From Desulfobacteraceae bacterium (GTDB taxonomy: Bacteria > Desulfobacterota > Desulfobacteria > Desulfobacterales > Desulfobacteraceae): a stretch of DNA of 11,225 nucleotides. The position numbers and the translations under genes are program-made. The stretch is taken from contig JAABSK010000075.1 of NCBI GenBank assembly GCA_011390435.1, forward strand, positions 1 to 11,225, read 5' to 3'. Below the pieces are notes generated by a model. The model was given only the letters and a program-made list of their open reading frames with translations, ran no database searches and was not told the DNA's origin. Shown here piece by piece: positions 1 to 6,913 of this stretch; the first letter of the stretch is position 1; every line of letters starts with the position of its first letter.

Positions 1-1813
1 AGGACGGCCGGCATGATCCGTCTCCAATGCACAGATCCAGGTTGATATCCACCTGGCCATCCAGCCTGCGTATGAATGTAGGACAGCCGAACTGTTCAAT
101 GCACTCATGGGTCCGGGTACAGACGGTTTGATCAATATCAACGTGACGCCGGACAAACCCGGGCTTTTTTCTCTGGGCCCGGGTAAACTTGAGCATACAC
201 GGATGCCGGGCAATAACCACACTGATCCCTTTTACTTCCAGAGCAGATCTGACCTGCTGAATCAACTTGTCCTGACTGTAGGTATCACAGGAAAAAACCG
301 ATTCAATGCCAAGGCCCTGGAGCAGGGTTTCAATGGGGATCCTGAGGCCGGCATGGTCCTGGTGACCGGTCATGGCAGTGGTGCCGTTTTCCATGATAAT
401 CAGTGTGATATCATGCTGGTTCAAAATGGTGTTGATCAGTCCGGGCAGACCGGCATGGAAAAAGGTAGAATCTCCGATAAAAGCCACCACGCTTCTGGTT
501 TTATTCATCAATGACAGACCGGAGGCAATGCCTGAAGATGCTCCCATGCACATCATGACCTCGCCCATATCGTAGGGCGGCATGTAGCCCAGGGTATGGC
601 ATCCAATATCTGCCACTGTAATATCCGTGCTGCTCAACGCCTGTTTGATGGCAAAAAATGCACTCCGATGGCCGCATCCCGGACACATCTGGGCTGGACG
701 GGCAGGCACGGCCAGAAGCGGCTCTTTTTGCGCCGGCGGTGTTTCAACCATGTCCGGCCAGACCCGGAAAAGTTTTTCCCAGACCTTGTCCGGGGTGTAT
801 TCCCCCACATAATCTTCAGGAATCTGTTTGCCCACCAGACGTGTTTTCACCCCATGGTCACAGGCCAGCGCCTTGATCTGGTGCTCCAGAACCGCATCCA
901 GCTCTTCCAGAATCAGTACCTGGTCATGGCGGCTTAAAAACTGCAGGATGGTTTTTGTGTCCAGTGGATTGATTGCCCCCAGTTTTAAAATATCCGGTGA
1001 ATCAGCAGCTGTCTCCAGTACATCCAGAAGCGACAGCCATGTCAGACCGGAGACAATAACCCCTTTGCCGCGGGAGTTGTCTGAATCGATACAGGTATTC
1101 AGGCCGGCCGCCCTGATCAACGCTTCTGCCTGATCCAGCTTCTGCATGGATTGACGCTTCATGTCCAGCGCCATGGTGGTCAGGGGGATATACGGCCCGT
1201 TTGTCCGGGAAAAATCCGTTCTGGCTGCAGAAGATGCCGGGCGTTCCCTGAACTGTATTTTCTGGCGGGCATGGCAGACATGGGTGGTCATTCGAACCAC
1301 CACCACTGTCTGAAGTTTTCTGGCCAGCGCAGCCGCCTGAAGATAATAATCATAGGCTTCGGCAGGAGATGCCGGCTCCAGAACAATCATCCGGGCCATG
1401 GCATACACATGCCGGTTGTCCTGCTCATTCTGGGAAGAATTGGCCCCAGGGTCGTCGCCGATCACCACCACCATGCCGCCGATGAGGTTCATCATCGGCA
1501 GCTGGACAAAGGTGTCAAGAGCCACATTCACGCCCACACTCTTGAAAAATACACAGGACAGGTTTCCGTTGAGGGCTGCACCAAAAGCCACTTCCGTGGC
1601 CACTTTCTCATTGACGGAGAACTCAAAGTAAAAGGGCTGCTCCGCTTTGGGTATGGACAAAATTGCTGCAGCGATTTCAGGCGTTGGAGAGCCGGGGTAG
1701 GAACTGACCACTTTTGTTGCGCTTTCCACCATGGCCCGCACCACCGCTTCATTGCCCATGAGGATCTCTTCAAACGGTGTTTTACGAATCAGGATATCAC
1801 CTAACGTTTTCAT
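1..1813 (-). CDS. iorA: Indolepyruvate:ferredoxin oxidoreductase, alpha subunit (C-terminus beyond left edge)
   Basis: This subunit carries thiamine diphosphate and Fe-S centres. With IorB it oxidatively decarboxylates aryl pyruvates (indolepyruvate, phenylpyruvate) to aryl-acetyl-CoA and reduces ferredoxin in the cytoplasm. The minus frame reads MKTLGDILIRKTPFEEILMG and stays open for 604 codons to the edge. The N-terminal pyrimidine-binding domain shows SSYPGSPTPEIA. The C-terminal TPP domain has CPGCGHR at about 377-383, GDSTFFHAG from 447, and MENGTTAMTGHQ at about 474-485, typical of IorA. The end carries two ferredoxin-like motifs, C565-x5-C571-x5-C577-P and C595-IGDGS-C601. In each, the residue where a second Cys is expected is replaced (T568, D598). 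The start is ATG at 1813, with AGGAG eight bases upstream. Family length is about 600-640 residues, so little is missing unless IorB is fused. IorB is not in the window and may lie to the left. Confidence 0.93.
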   Translation of the reverse strand, partial: MKTLGDILIRKTPFEEILMGNEAVVRAMVESATKVVSSYPGSPTPEIAAAILSIPKAEQPFYFEFSVNEKVATEVAFGAALNGNLSCVFFKSVGVNVALDTFVQLPMMNLIGGMVVVIGDDPGANSSQNEQDNRHVYAMARMIVLEPASPAEAYDYYLQAAALARKLQTVVVVRMTTHVCHARQKIQFRERPASSAARTDFSRTNGPYIPLTTMALDMKRQSMQKLDQAEALIRAAGLNTCIDSDNSRGKGVIVSGLTWLSLLDVLETAADSPDILKLGAINPLDTKTILQFLSRHDQVLILEELDAVLEHQIKALACDHGVKTRLVGKQIPEDYVGEYTPDKVWEKLFRVWPDMVETPPAQKEPLLAVPARPAQMCPGCGHRSAFFAIKQALSSTDITVADIGCHTLGYMPPYDMGEVMMCMGASSGIASGLSLMNKTRSVVAFIGDSTFFHAGLPGLINTILNQHDITLIIMENGTTAMTGHQDHAGLRIPIETLLQGLGIESVFSCDTYSQDKLIQQVRSALEVKGISVVIARHPCMLKFTRAQRKKPGFVRRHVDIDQTVCTRTHECIEQFGCPTFIRRLDGQVDINLDLCIGDGSCRPS

Positions 1814-1862
1814 GGAAATGCTCCTGTAAAAAAGAATCGATTTTTAAAAATAACATATCCTA

Positions 1863-1890
1863 TTGACACTGCATAATTAATTATTAAATT
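1863..1890 (+). promoter_or_regulatory. Putative sigma70-like promoter for the Hsp20 pair
   Basis: A perfect -35 hexamer TTGACA (1863-1868) is followed after 16 bases by TAAATT (1885-1890, four of six matches to TATAAT). It lies in the AT-rich gap between divergent iorA and hsp20, about 43 bases before the hsp20 start codon. No heat-shock sigma32-type pair (CTTGAA / CCCCAT) is visible. The call rests on match to consensus and position only. Confidence 0.5.
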
Positions 1891-1932
1891 TCGCTCAAAT
1901 CAGGGTGCTAACACATCACAGGAGGAAGGATT

Positions 1933-2373
1933 ATGTTTACAAGATTAAATGATATTGACCGTTTGTTTGGAACCATGAATCTTCTTCAAAAAAAACTCAA
2001 CTCCCTGTATGGTGATTATGGCCGCTCCCAGGACTATGCATGGGAGTTTTCCCAGGGATCCCCCCGGACCAACCTGTATGACAATCCAGACCATTTTGAA
2101 ATTCGTGCAGAAGTTCCAGGGCTTGGAAAAGAAGATTTAAACGTCAAAATCCAGGGCAACTACCTGGAGTTGACCGGAACAAGAACCACAGATGCACCAG
2201 ACGGGTATCAGATTCACAAAACCGAAAGGGGCGAAGGCACGTTTTCCCGGACCTTTACGCTGCCAATGGATGTGGACGCCACCCGGGCGGAAGCCACGCT
2301 GAAAAACGGGATTCTGTATCTGGTACTGCCAAAATCCGAAGCAGCCAAACCCAAAAAAATTACCATCAGTTAA
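1933..2373 (+). CDS. Small heat-shock protein, Hsp20 / alpha-crystallin family (first of two)
   Basis: This is an ATP-independent holdase chaperone that binds unfolding proteins in the cytoplasm. It has 146 residues, usual for bacterial Hsp20. The variable N-terminal arm (1-45) is followed by an alpha-crystallin domain of about 46-138, containing NLYDNPDHFEIRAEVPG, the LELTGTR strand and the conserved A-x-L-x-NG-x-L signature (EATLKNGILYLVLPK). The C-terminal ITI matches the I-x-I anchor that mediates oligomerisation. The start ATG is preceded by GGAGG seven bases upstream. The second Hsp20 gene begins 39 bases after this stop, so both are probably one transcript. The two proteins differ clearly in the N-terminal arm and loops, so they may form mixed oligomers; that is inference. 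Confidence 0.94.
   Translation: MFTRLNDIDRLFGTMNLLQKKLNSLYGDYGRSQDYAWEFSQGSPRTNLYDNPDHFEIRAEVPGLGKEDLNVKIQGNYLELTGTRTTDAPDGYQIHKTERGEGTFSRTFTLPMDVDATRAEATLKNGILYLVLPKSEAAKPKKITIS
2332..2352 (+). repeat. 21-bp identical block shared by the two Hsp20 genes (copy 1; copy 2 at 2752-2772)
   Basis: The segment encoding KSEAAKP near the C-terminus of the first Hsp20 is identical, base for base, to 2752-2772 in the second Hsp20, exactly 420 bases downstream. The flanking bases diverge. KSEAAKP-like endings are usual in Hsp20 proteins, but identical codon choice across 21 bases between otherwise diverged paralogues is more than protein conservation requires. Confidence 0.8.
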
Positions 2374-2412
2374 CAGGCCAATGAACCATATTTTATTTTA
2401 GCGGAGGTGATC

Positions 2413-2799
2413 ATGGATACCAACACTGAAATCAAAAAACGGGACGAAAAAAACATTGAAAAAACCCGCCAGATTTACGAAATCAGTCCGGCCGTGGATA
2501 TTTACGAAAATGAGAACGAAATCCTGCTGCATGCAGACATGCCCGGTGTCGTCAAACAGGATATTTCCGTGAACATTGACAACGGGACCCTGTCCCTGTC
2601 CGGTGTGAGAAAACTTCCGGTAACCGGCGCTGTCAACTGGGAAGAGTTTATCGATGTTGAATATGTCAGAAGCTTTTCCGTACCCCAGAGCATTGATGTT
2701 GAGCGGGTGGAAGCAGAACTCAAGGACGGCGTGCTGAAACTGCACCTTCCCAAATCCGAAGCAGCCAAACCCCGGCAGATTGAAATCAAAACCGCTTAA
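2413..2799 (+). CDS. Small heat-shock protein, Hsp20 / alpha-crystallin family (second of two)
   Basis: A 128-residue cytoplasmic holdase of the Hsp20 family. The N-terminal arm is short and charged (MDTNTEIKKRDEKNIEK), then the alpha-crystallin domain spans about 25-120, with PAVDIYENENEILLHADMPG, the LSLSGVR strand and the signature EAELKDGVLKLHLPK. The tail RQIEIK gives the I-x-I motif (IEI). A GTG lies in frame six bases upstream at 2407. It overlaps the ribosome-binding GGAGG (2403-2407), so ATG at 2413, five bases after that site, is the better start. The C-terminal LPKSEAAKP is identical to that of the upstream paralogue, even at DNA level over 21 bases. The pair is followed by a hairpin. 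Confidence 0.93.
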   Translation: MDTNTEIKKRDEKNIEKTRQIYEISPAVDIYENENEILLHADMPGVVKQDISVNIDNGTLSLSGVRKLPVTGAVNWEEFIDVEYVRSFSVPQSIDVERVEAELKDGVLKLHLPKSEAAKPRQIEIKTA

Positions 2800-2837
2800 C
2801 TGCCGACAGGGCGATCCTGAGAATCCCGACAGAGCAT

Positions 2838-2872
2838 TGGTGTGGGGATCTTTTAACCCCATCCCCACACCA
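2838..2872. terminator. Putative bidirectional terminator hairpin between convergent genes
   Basis: TGGTGTGGGGAT (2838-2849) pairs perfectly with ATCCCCACACCA (2861-2872), giving a 12-bp stem with an 11-base loop. It sits between the stop of the second Hsp20 gene and the stop of the convergent flavin reductase. Neither side carries a clear T-run, so it is not a classical intrinsic terminator, although position and stem strength favour a transcription-end role. Confidence 0.6.
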
Positions 2873-2880
2873 TCAACCGT

Positions 2881-3978
2881 TTATATCAATTCTGACAAAA
2901 TCTTCTTGTCAAAGGGTTTGAGCTGATCAAACCGGCCTTCAGCCACCTTGTTTGCCCAGTCCGGGTTACTGATATTGGCCCGCCCCACTGCGATCAGATC
3001 AAATTCATTTTTTTCCATCCGCTGCAGAAGGTCGTCAATTCCTGCCACCTGTGCGCTGCCGCCGGCAAAGGTGGTGACAAACTCCTCATTCAGCCCCACA
3101 CTGCCGACGCTGATGGTGGGAAGACCTGTCAGCTTTTTCACCCATCCGGCAAGATTCAGGTCAGAGCCTTCAAACTCAGGCTCCCAGAATCTTCGCGTAC
3201 TGCAGTGAAAGATATCCACGCCGGCATCGACCAGCGGCGTCAGAAACCGTTGCAGTTCATCTGGCGTTTTCACCAGCCGGGCCTCATAATCCTGCATTTT
3301 CCACTGGGACCACCGAAGGATAATGGGAAAATCATCTCCGCACACGTTTCGTATTTCCCGGATGATCTGGACGGCAAAGGTCGTTCTGGCCTCGATACTG
3401 CCGCCATAACTGTCATTTCGGAGGTTGGTCGCTTCCCAGAAGAACTGATCGATCAGATATCCATGGGCCCCATGAACCTCAACCCCGTCAAACCCTAAAT
3501 CTCTGGCATCTTTTGCAGCCTGGCCAAACGCAGTAACAATGTTCTGGATTTCCGCTGTGCTCAGCTCAGGCAGCTTTTTTTTCCCCGGCGCCACCATGCC
3601 TGATGGAGACGCTGATTCCGCATCAGGAAACGGACCGGTTCCCGGTTTCCGGACAGAGCCGATATGCCAGATCTGCGGCACCATTTTACCACCGGCGCTG
3701 TGAACGGCATCCACCACTTTTTTCCATCCGGCCAGAGGTGCTGTCCCATAAAAGACCGGATGGTCCAGGCTGTCAGTTGCCGCAGGATGATTCACCAGGG
3801 TGCCTTCAGAAATAATCAGCCCCACACCGCCTTCCGCCCTTCGGCGGTAATAGTCGGCCACACGATCCCCTGGAATACCGCCGGGTGAAAACCCGCGGGT
3901 CATGGGAGCCATCACAATCCGGTTTTTCAATTGCAATTTCGGTATCTCAAAGGGTTTGAATAATACGCTGGAGTTCAT
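2881..3978 (-). CDS. Old Yellow Enzyme family NADH:flavin oxidoreductase
   Basis: An FMN-dependent ene-reductase of the OYE family, which reduces activated C=C bonds with NAD(P)H in the cytoplasm. It is a single TIM barrel of 365 residues, without the Fe-S and NADH domains of 2,4-dienoyl-CoA reductase. MAPMTR (23-28) is the flavin-binding strand, with Thr27 at the classical OYE position instead of the Cys of the thermophilic-like class. WHIG follows at 104-107. H169-GA-H172-G-Y174-L supplies the His/His pair binding the substrate carbonyl, plus the Tyr proton donor. GGS near 193-195 and VGRANISNPDWA near the C-terminus are also family features. A GTG six bases upstream is in frame, but it overlaps the AGAGG ribosome site, so ATG at 3978 is chosen. 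The physiological substrate cannot be read from sequence. The gene is divergent from the SLC13 permease and convergent with Hsp20. Confidence 0.92.
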   Translation of the reverse strand: MNSSVLFKPFEIPKLQLKNRIVMAPMTRGFSPGGIPGDRVADYYRRRAEGGVGLIISEGTLVNHPAATDSLDHPVFYGTAPLAGWKKVVDAVHSAGGKMVPQIWHIGSVRKPGTGPFPDAESASPSGMVAPGKKKLPELSTAEIQNIVTAFGQAAKDARDLGFDGVEVHGAHGYLIDQFFWEATNLRNDSYGGSIEARTTFAVQIIREIRNVCGDDFPIILRWSQWKMQDYEARLVKTPDELQRFLTPLVDAGVDIFHCSTRRFWEPEFEGSDLNLAGWVKKLTGLPTISVGSVGLNEEFVTTFAGGSAQVAGIDDLLQRMEKNEFDLIAVGRANISNPDWANKVAEGRFDQLKPFDKKILSELI

Positions 3979-4024
3979 AATCACCTCTTTTTTCGGGTTT
4001 ATTTTTTACGAAAATCAAACAGTA

Positions 4025-4055
4025 TTAAAAGTGGTACACGATCAGGTTCTGTCAA
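4025..4055 (-). promoter_or_regulatory. Weak candidate promoter for the flavin reductase gene
   Basis: On the minus strand a perfect TTGACA (4055-4050) precedes TTTTAA (4030-4025). The 19-base spacer is longer than the usual 16-18, so the -10 assignment is uncertain. The -35 element alone is notable because it lies just beside the 4060-4084 inverted repeat. Confidence 0.25.
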
Positions 4056-4059
4056 CACC

Positions 4060-4084
4060 GGCATCTGAAATGCCAGCAGATGCC
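4060..4084. promoter_or_regulatory. Inverted repeat between divergent promoters (operator candidate)
   Basis: GGCATCTG (4060-4067) and CAGATGCC (4077-4084) are perfect 8-bp arms around a 9-base centre. The element lies about 25 bases upstream of the plus-strand -35 (4109) and 5 bases from the minus-strand TTGACA. Such placement fits a shared regulator-binding site for the flavin reductase and the permease operon. No regulator gene is adjacent. The rest of 3979-4182 shows no gene. Confidence 0.4.
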
Positions 4085-4108
4085 ACGATCTGGTATGGAC
4101 TGGAACCC

Positions 4109-4137
4109 TTGACTATCGCTGCGGTTTTTCATACTAT
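4109..4137 (+). promoter_or_regulatory. Putative sigma70-like promoter for the SLC13 permease operon
   Basis: TTGACT (4109-4114) and TACTAT (4132-4137) are separated by exactly 17 bases, 45 bases before the ATG of the permease. The hexamers match consensus at five and four of six positions. Confidence 0.5.
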
Positions 4138-4182
4138 TGGCACGTCGCTCACAAAAAAACAACGGTAAAAAAAGGCGCTGCC

Positions 4183-6051
4183 ATGACTCCTATTGCAATG
4201 ACCGGCGACATGATGCTGGTGTTCGGTTTTTTGATCTTTGTCATCCTGCTGTTTGTCTTTGAGGTGGTCCGCGTAGACATGGTGGGGCTGCTCATGATGG
4301 TGCTCCTGCCCCTGTCCGGTGTGATTGACGCATCCGACGCCATCAGCGGGTTAAGTTCCAATGCGGTTGTCTCTATCATTGCCGTGATCATCATCGGAGA
4401 AGGCCTGGACCGGACCGGAGTCATGAACACCTTTGCCCGCCACATTATCCGGTTTTCAGCAAAGAGCCAGACCCGGATCATGGTCCTGGTTTCAGGAACC
4501 GTGGCAGTGATTTCCGGTTTTATGCAGAACATTGGTGCCGCTGCCCTGTTTTTACCGGTTACCCACCGGATCTGCCGCCAGCTCAATGTTCCGGCATCCC
4601 GCATTCTGATGCCCATGGGGTTTTGCGCCGTTATCGGCGGGTGCCTCACCCTTGTGGGGTCCAGCCCTCTGATTCTGCTCAATGACCTGATGGCCGCTTT
4701 CTGGACCAGCAACCCGGAACTTGCAGGCAATACCCCGTTCAAGCCCTTTGGCCTGTTCAGCGTCACTCCCGTCGGGATTGCTCTGATCGTCACTGCCATT
4801 GCCTATTTTGCATTTCTGGGAAGATTCGTTCTTCCGGATGTCAGCATCAAGGACACTGAATACTGCCTGCTGGACCATGATCTTGAGTGCACCTATGGTA
4901 CGGAAATTCACAATGTTTATGAACTGATCGTACCACAAACCAGTGTCACCCAGCGCCTGGATGAGCTGGAGATCCGTCCCCGGTTCCACACCACCGTGGT
5001 CTGTATCTGCAAACAGACCATCGGCCAGGGACGCTATCACATCCGGGTGCCGTCCCGCGCCGATATTATTGAACCCGGAGATATCGTTGGCGTGATCAGC
5101 AATCCAGACAATGTTCAACGTCTGGCCACAGAACTGGGATGGCAGCTCTGTCAGGAGCTGGACCACACCAGTGAAATTTTATCGCCGGACAATACCGCCA
5201 TTACTGAAGCCATTGTCACGCCACGATCGGAACTGGTGGGAAAAACCCTCCACCAAGTGTATTTCAGAAAACGATACCAGGTCAACCCGGTGGCGCTGTT
5301 CAAAAAAAACGTTGTCTTTCTGGAAAACATCTCTGAAACCAGAATCAACCCGGGCGATGCCCTGCTCCTGTTCGGCGAGCTGGATAAATTCCACCTGCTT
5401 CAGCAAAAAAAGGATCTGGCCTTTACCGAACATATCCACGGACATCTCCTGCACCCGGAAAAAGCCGGTCTGGCCATTGCCTGTCTTGCCCTGTCGCTTT
5501 TCATGGCCCTGGGCCTGAATGTTCAATTGTCCATTGCCCTGCTTTCCGGTGCCATTGCCATGATTTTGACCCGTGTGCTGAGTCTGGACCAGGCCTACAA
5601 AGGGGTGGACTGGATGACGGTTTTTCTGCTGGCCGGGCTGATCCCTTTAGGACTTGCCTTTGAAAAAACCGGAGCCGCCCTGTACCTGTCCACGTTGATC
5701 ACCACATCAATGGACGCGTTTTTAACTCCTGTTATCCTGTTTCTGCTCATTGGTATGCTCACCTCTTTTTTCACCCTGGTCGTCTCCAATATCGGCGCCA
5801 CAGTATTAATGATTCCCCTGGCCATGAACATGGCCATCAACTGCAATGCCGATCCGAGAATGGCAGCCCTTCTGGTGGCCCTGGCAGCTTCCAACACCTT
5901 CATGCTGCCCACCCATCAGGTCAATGCCCTGATCATGCGCCCGGGCGGTTACCGGGTCATGGACTATGTCCGGGCCGGAACCGGCATGACCGTTCTGTTC
6001 ATCGTGGTGGTGATGGTTATCCTCTATTTTTTTTACGGCATCACCGCTTAG
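4183..6051 (+). CDS. SLC13/DASS family permease with two TrkA-C (RCK_C) domains
   Basis: A 622-residue inner-membrane transporter of the divalent anion:sodium symporter / citrate-transporter-like superfamily. Such proteins carry sulfate, dicarboxylates or related anions. Membrane segments fill about 8-220, starting MMLVFGFLIFVILLFVFEVV, and again about 423-622. Between them lie two soluble TrkA-C modules (about 240-325 and 340-410), each with the typical strand pattern and an IIEPGDIVGVI / RINPGDALLLF core. The two half-domain signature loops are FMQNIGAAA (113-121) and VSNIGATVL (534-542). The second keeps the Ser-Asn motif for Na+ and substrate, while the first has Gln-Asn. ATG 4183 has only a weak ribosome site (AAGG); an ATG at 4198 is possible. 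The MetF-like gene follows after 33 bases. The substrate is undetermined; sulfate is plausible in a sulfate reducer, but a carboxylate is equally possible. Confidence 0.88.
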   Translation: MTPIAMTGDMMLVFGFLIFVILLFVFEVVRVDMVGLLMMVLLPLSGVIDASDAISGLSSNAVVSIIAVIIIGEGLDRTGVMNTFARHIIRFSAKSQTRIMVLVSGTVAVISGFMQNIGAAALFLPVTHRICRQLNVPASRILMPMGFCAVIGGCLTLVGSSPLILLNDLMAAFWTSNPELAGNTPFKPFGLFSVTPVGIALIVTAIAYFAFLGRFVLPDVSIKDTEYCLLDHDLECTYGTEIHNVYELIVPQTSVTQRLDELEIRPRFHTTVVCICKQTIGQGRYHIRVPSRADIIEPGDIVGVISNPDNVQRLATELGWQLCQELDHTSEILSPDNTAITEAIVTPRSELVGKTLHQVYFRKRYQVNPVALFKKNVVFLENISETRINPGDALLLFGELDKFHLLQQKKDLAFTEHIHGHLLHPEKAGLAIACLALSLFMALGLNVQLSIALLSGAIAMILTRVLSLDQAYKGVDWMTVFLLAGLIPLGLAFEKTGAALYLSTLITTSMDAFLTPVILFLLIGMLTSFFTLVVSNIGATVLMIPLAMNMAINCNADPRMAALLVALAASNTFMLPTHQVNALIMRPGGYRVMDYVRAGTGMTVLFIVVVMVILYFFYGITA

Positions 6052-6084
6052 ACAAAAAACAAACCCAATCGATAAGGATCACCC

Positions 6085-6906
6085 ATGACAGCCCTGTTTT
6101 CAAACCCTGATCAATTCACCATCACCATCGAAGTGGTGCCGCCTGCCGGTAACGATGCCACAGAACTGCTGACAAAGCTGGCCAGCCTCAACCCCTTGAT
6201 GTTCGATGCTTTCAGTGTGGCATCAAATCCAGTGGCAAAGCCCAGAATGTCGGCCATGGTTTTTGCCCACCTTGCCCAGAGCGCAATCCAGAAACCTGCC
6301 ATTGTCCATCTGACCATCCGGGATCACAACCGGCTGGGCCTGCAGAGCGAGCTGTGGGGGGCAAAAGCCCTGGGCATTGACACCGTGATCGTTCTCACGG
6401 GTGATCCATCCGCACCGAAAGCGGAGAACCGGACGTCCACTGTCTGCGATTTGAATGTCTTTGAACTGATTTCCCTGGCAAAGGAGTCCAGTCTGTTTAC
6501 CGGAGCGGTGCTGGACTATCGGCCGGAGGTTGACGGTCTTGCCCGGGAAACCCTGCGCCTGGAAAAAAAAGTGGCCGCCGGAGCCCGGTTTATCGTAACC
6601 CAGCCGGTCTATGACAGGGCCACTGCCGAACGCATCCGTGCTGCTTCCCGGCACCTGAACGTCCCGGTGGCCATGGGAATCCTGCCGCTGTTATCCGTGA
6701 AACACGCCCGGTTTCTCCACGACAAAGTGGCGGGGATTGCCGTTCCCGAACCTGTACGAAAACAGATGGAAACAGCAGCAGATCCGGTTCAGGCCGGAAT
6801 TGAACAGTCCAGACAGATGCTGGCGCTGGCAAAAGAGATGTTTTCAGGCGCCTGTGTCATGCCCCCGTTTGACCGATTTGAAATTTTAAACCAGATTCTG
6901 ATATAA
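6085..6906 (+). CDS. metF: Methylenetetrahydrofolate reductase family protein (short MetF)
   Basis: MetF uses FAD to interconvert 5,10-methylene- and 5-methyl-tetrahydrofolate, feeding methionine synthesis or the methyl branch of the Wood-Ljungdahl pathway. The 273-residue sequence is a single TIM barrel. ITIEVVPP has Glu16 at the catalytic position of the E. coli SFEFFPP strand, VLTGDPS (103-109) gives Asp107 by the flavin, and FIVTQPVYD (169-177) supplies the conserved Gln173. MGILPL and the PPFDRFEI C-terminus also fit. AAGGA lies six bases before ATG. The gene is 33 bases behind the permease, hence probably co-transcribed. No MetV zinc-finger partner and no folate-pathway neighbour is in the window. 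Function in C1 metabolism is likely, but a specialised role tied to the permease cannot be excluded. Confidence 0.82.
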   Translation: MTALFSNPDQFTITIEVVPPAGNDATELLTKLASLNPLMFDAFSVASNPVAKPRMSAMVFAHLAQSAIQKPAIVHLTIRDHNRLGLQSELWGAKALGIDTVIVLTGDPSAPKAENRTSTVCDLNVFELISLAKESSLFTGAVLDYRPEVDGLARETLRLEKKVAAGARFIVTQPVYDRATAERIRAASRHLNVPVAMGILPLLSVKHARFLHDKVAGIAVPEPVRKQMETAADPVQAGIEQSRQMLALAKEMFSGACVMPPFDRFEILNQILI

Positions 6907-6913
6907 ACGGGTG

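Noticed and set aside
1151..1804. A 217-codon open frame on the plus strand
   Set aside because: It is antisense to iorA, whose minus-strand frame carries clear TPP-enzyme motifs. The translation is His-rich and has no recognisable domain.
1888..1911. Possible CIRCE heat-shock operator before the Hsp20 genes
   Set aside because: Only the right half (GGGTGCTAA, 1903-1911) resembles the consensus GAGTGCTAA. The left half is poor and the spacing is wrong.
1814..1932. sigma32-type heat-shock promoter for Hsp20
   Set aside because: No CTTGAA / CCCCAT-like pair at proper spacing was found. A TTGACA/TAAATT pair explains the region better.
4149..4799. A 216-codon open frame on the minus strand
   Set aside because: It is a shadow of the SLC13 permease; the Met/Thr/Arg-rich composition is typical of antisense to a hydrophobic membrane gene.
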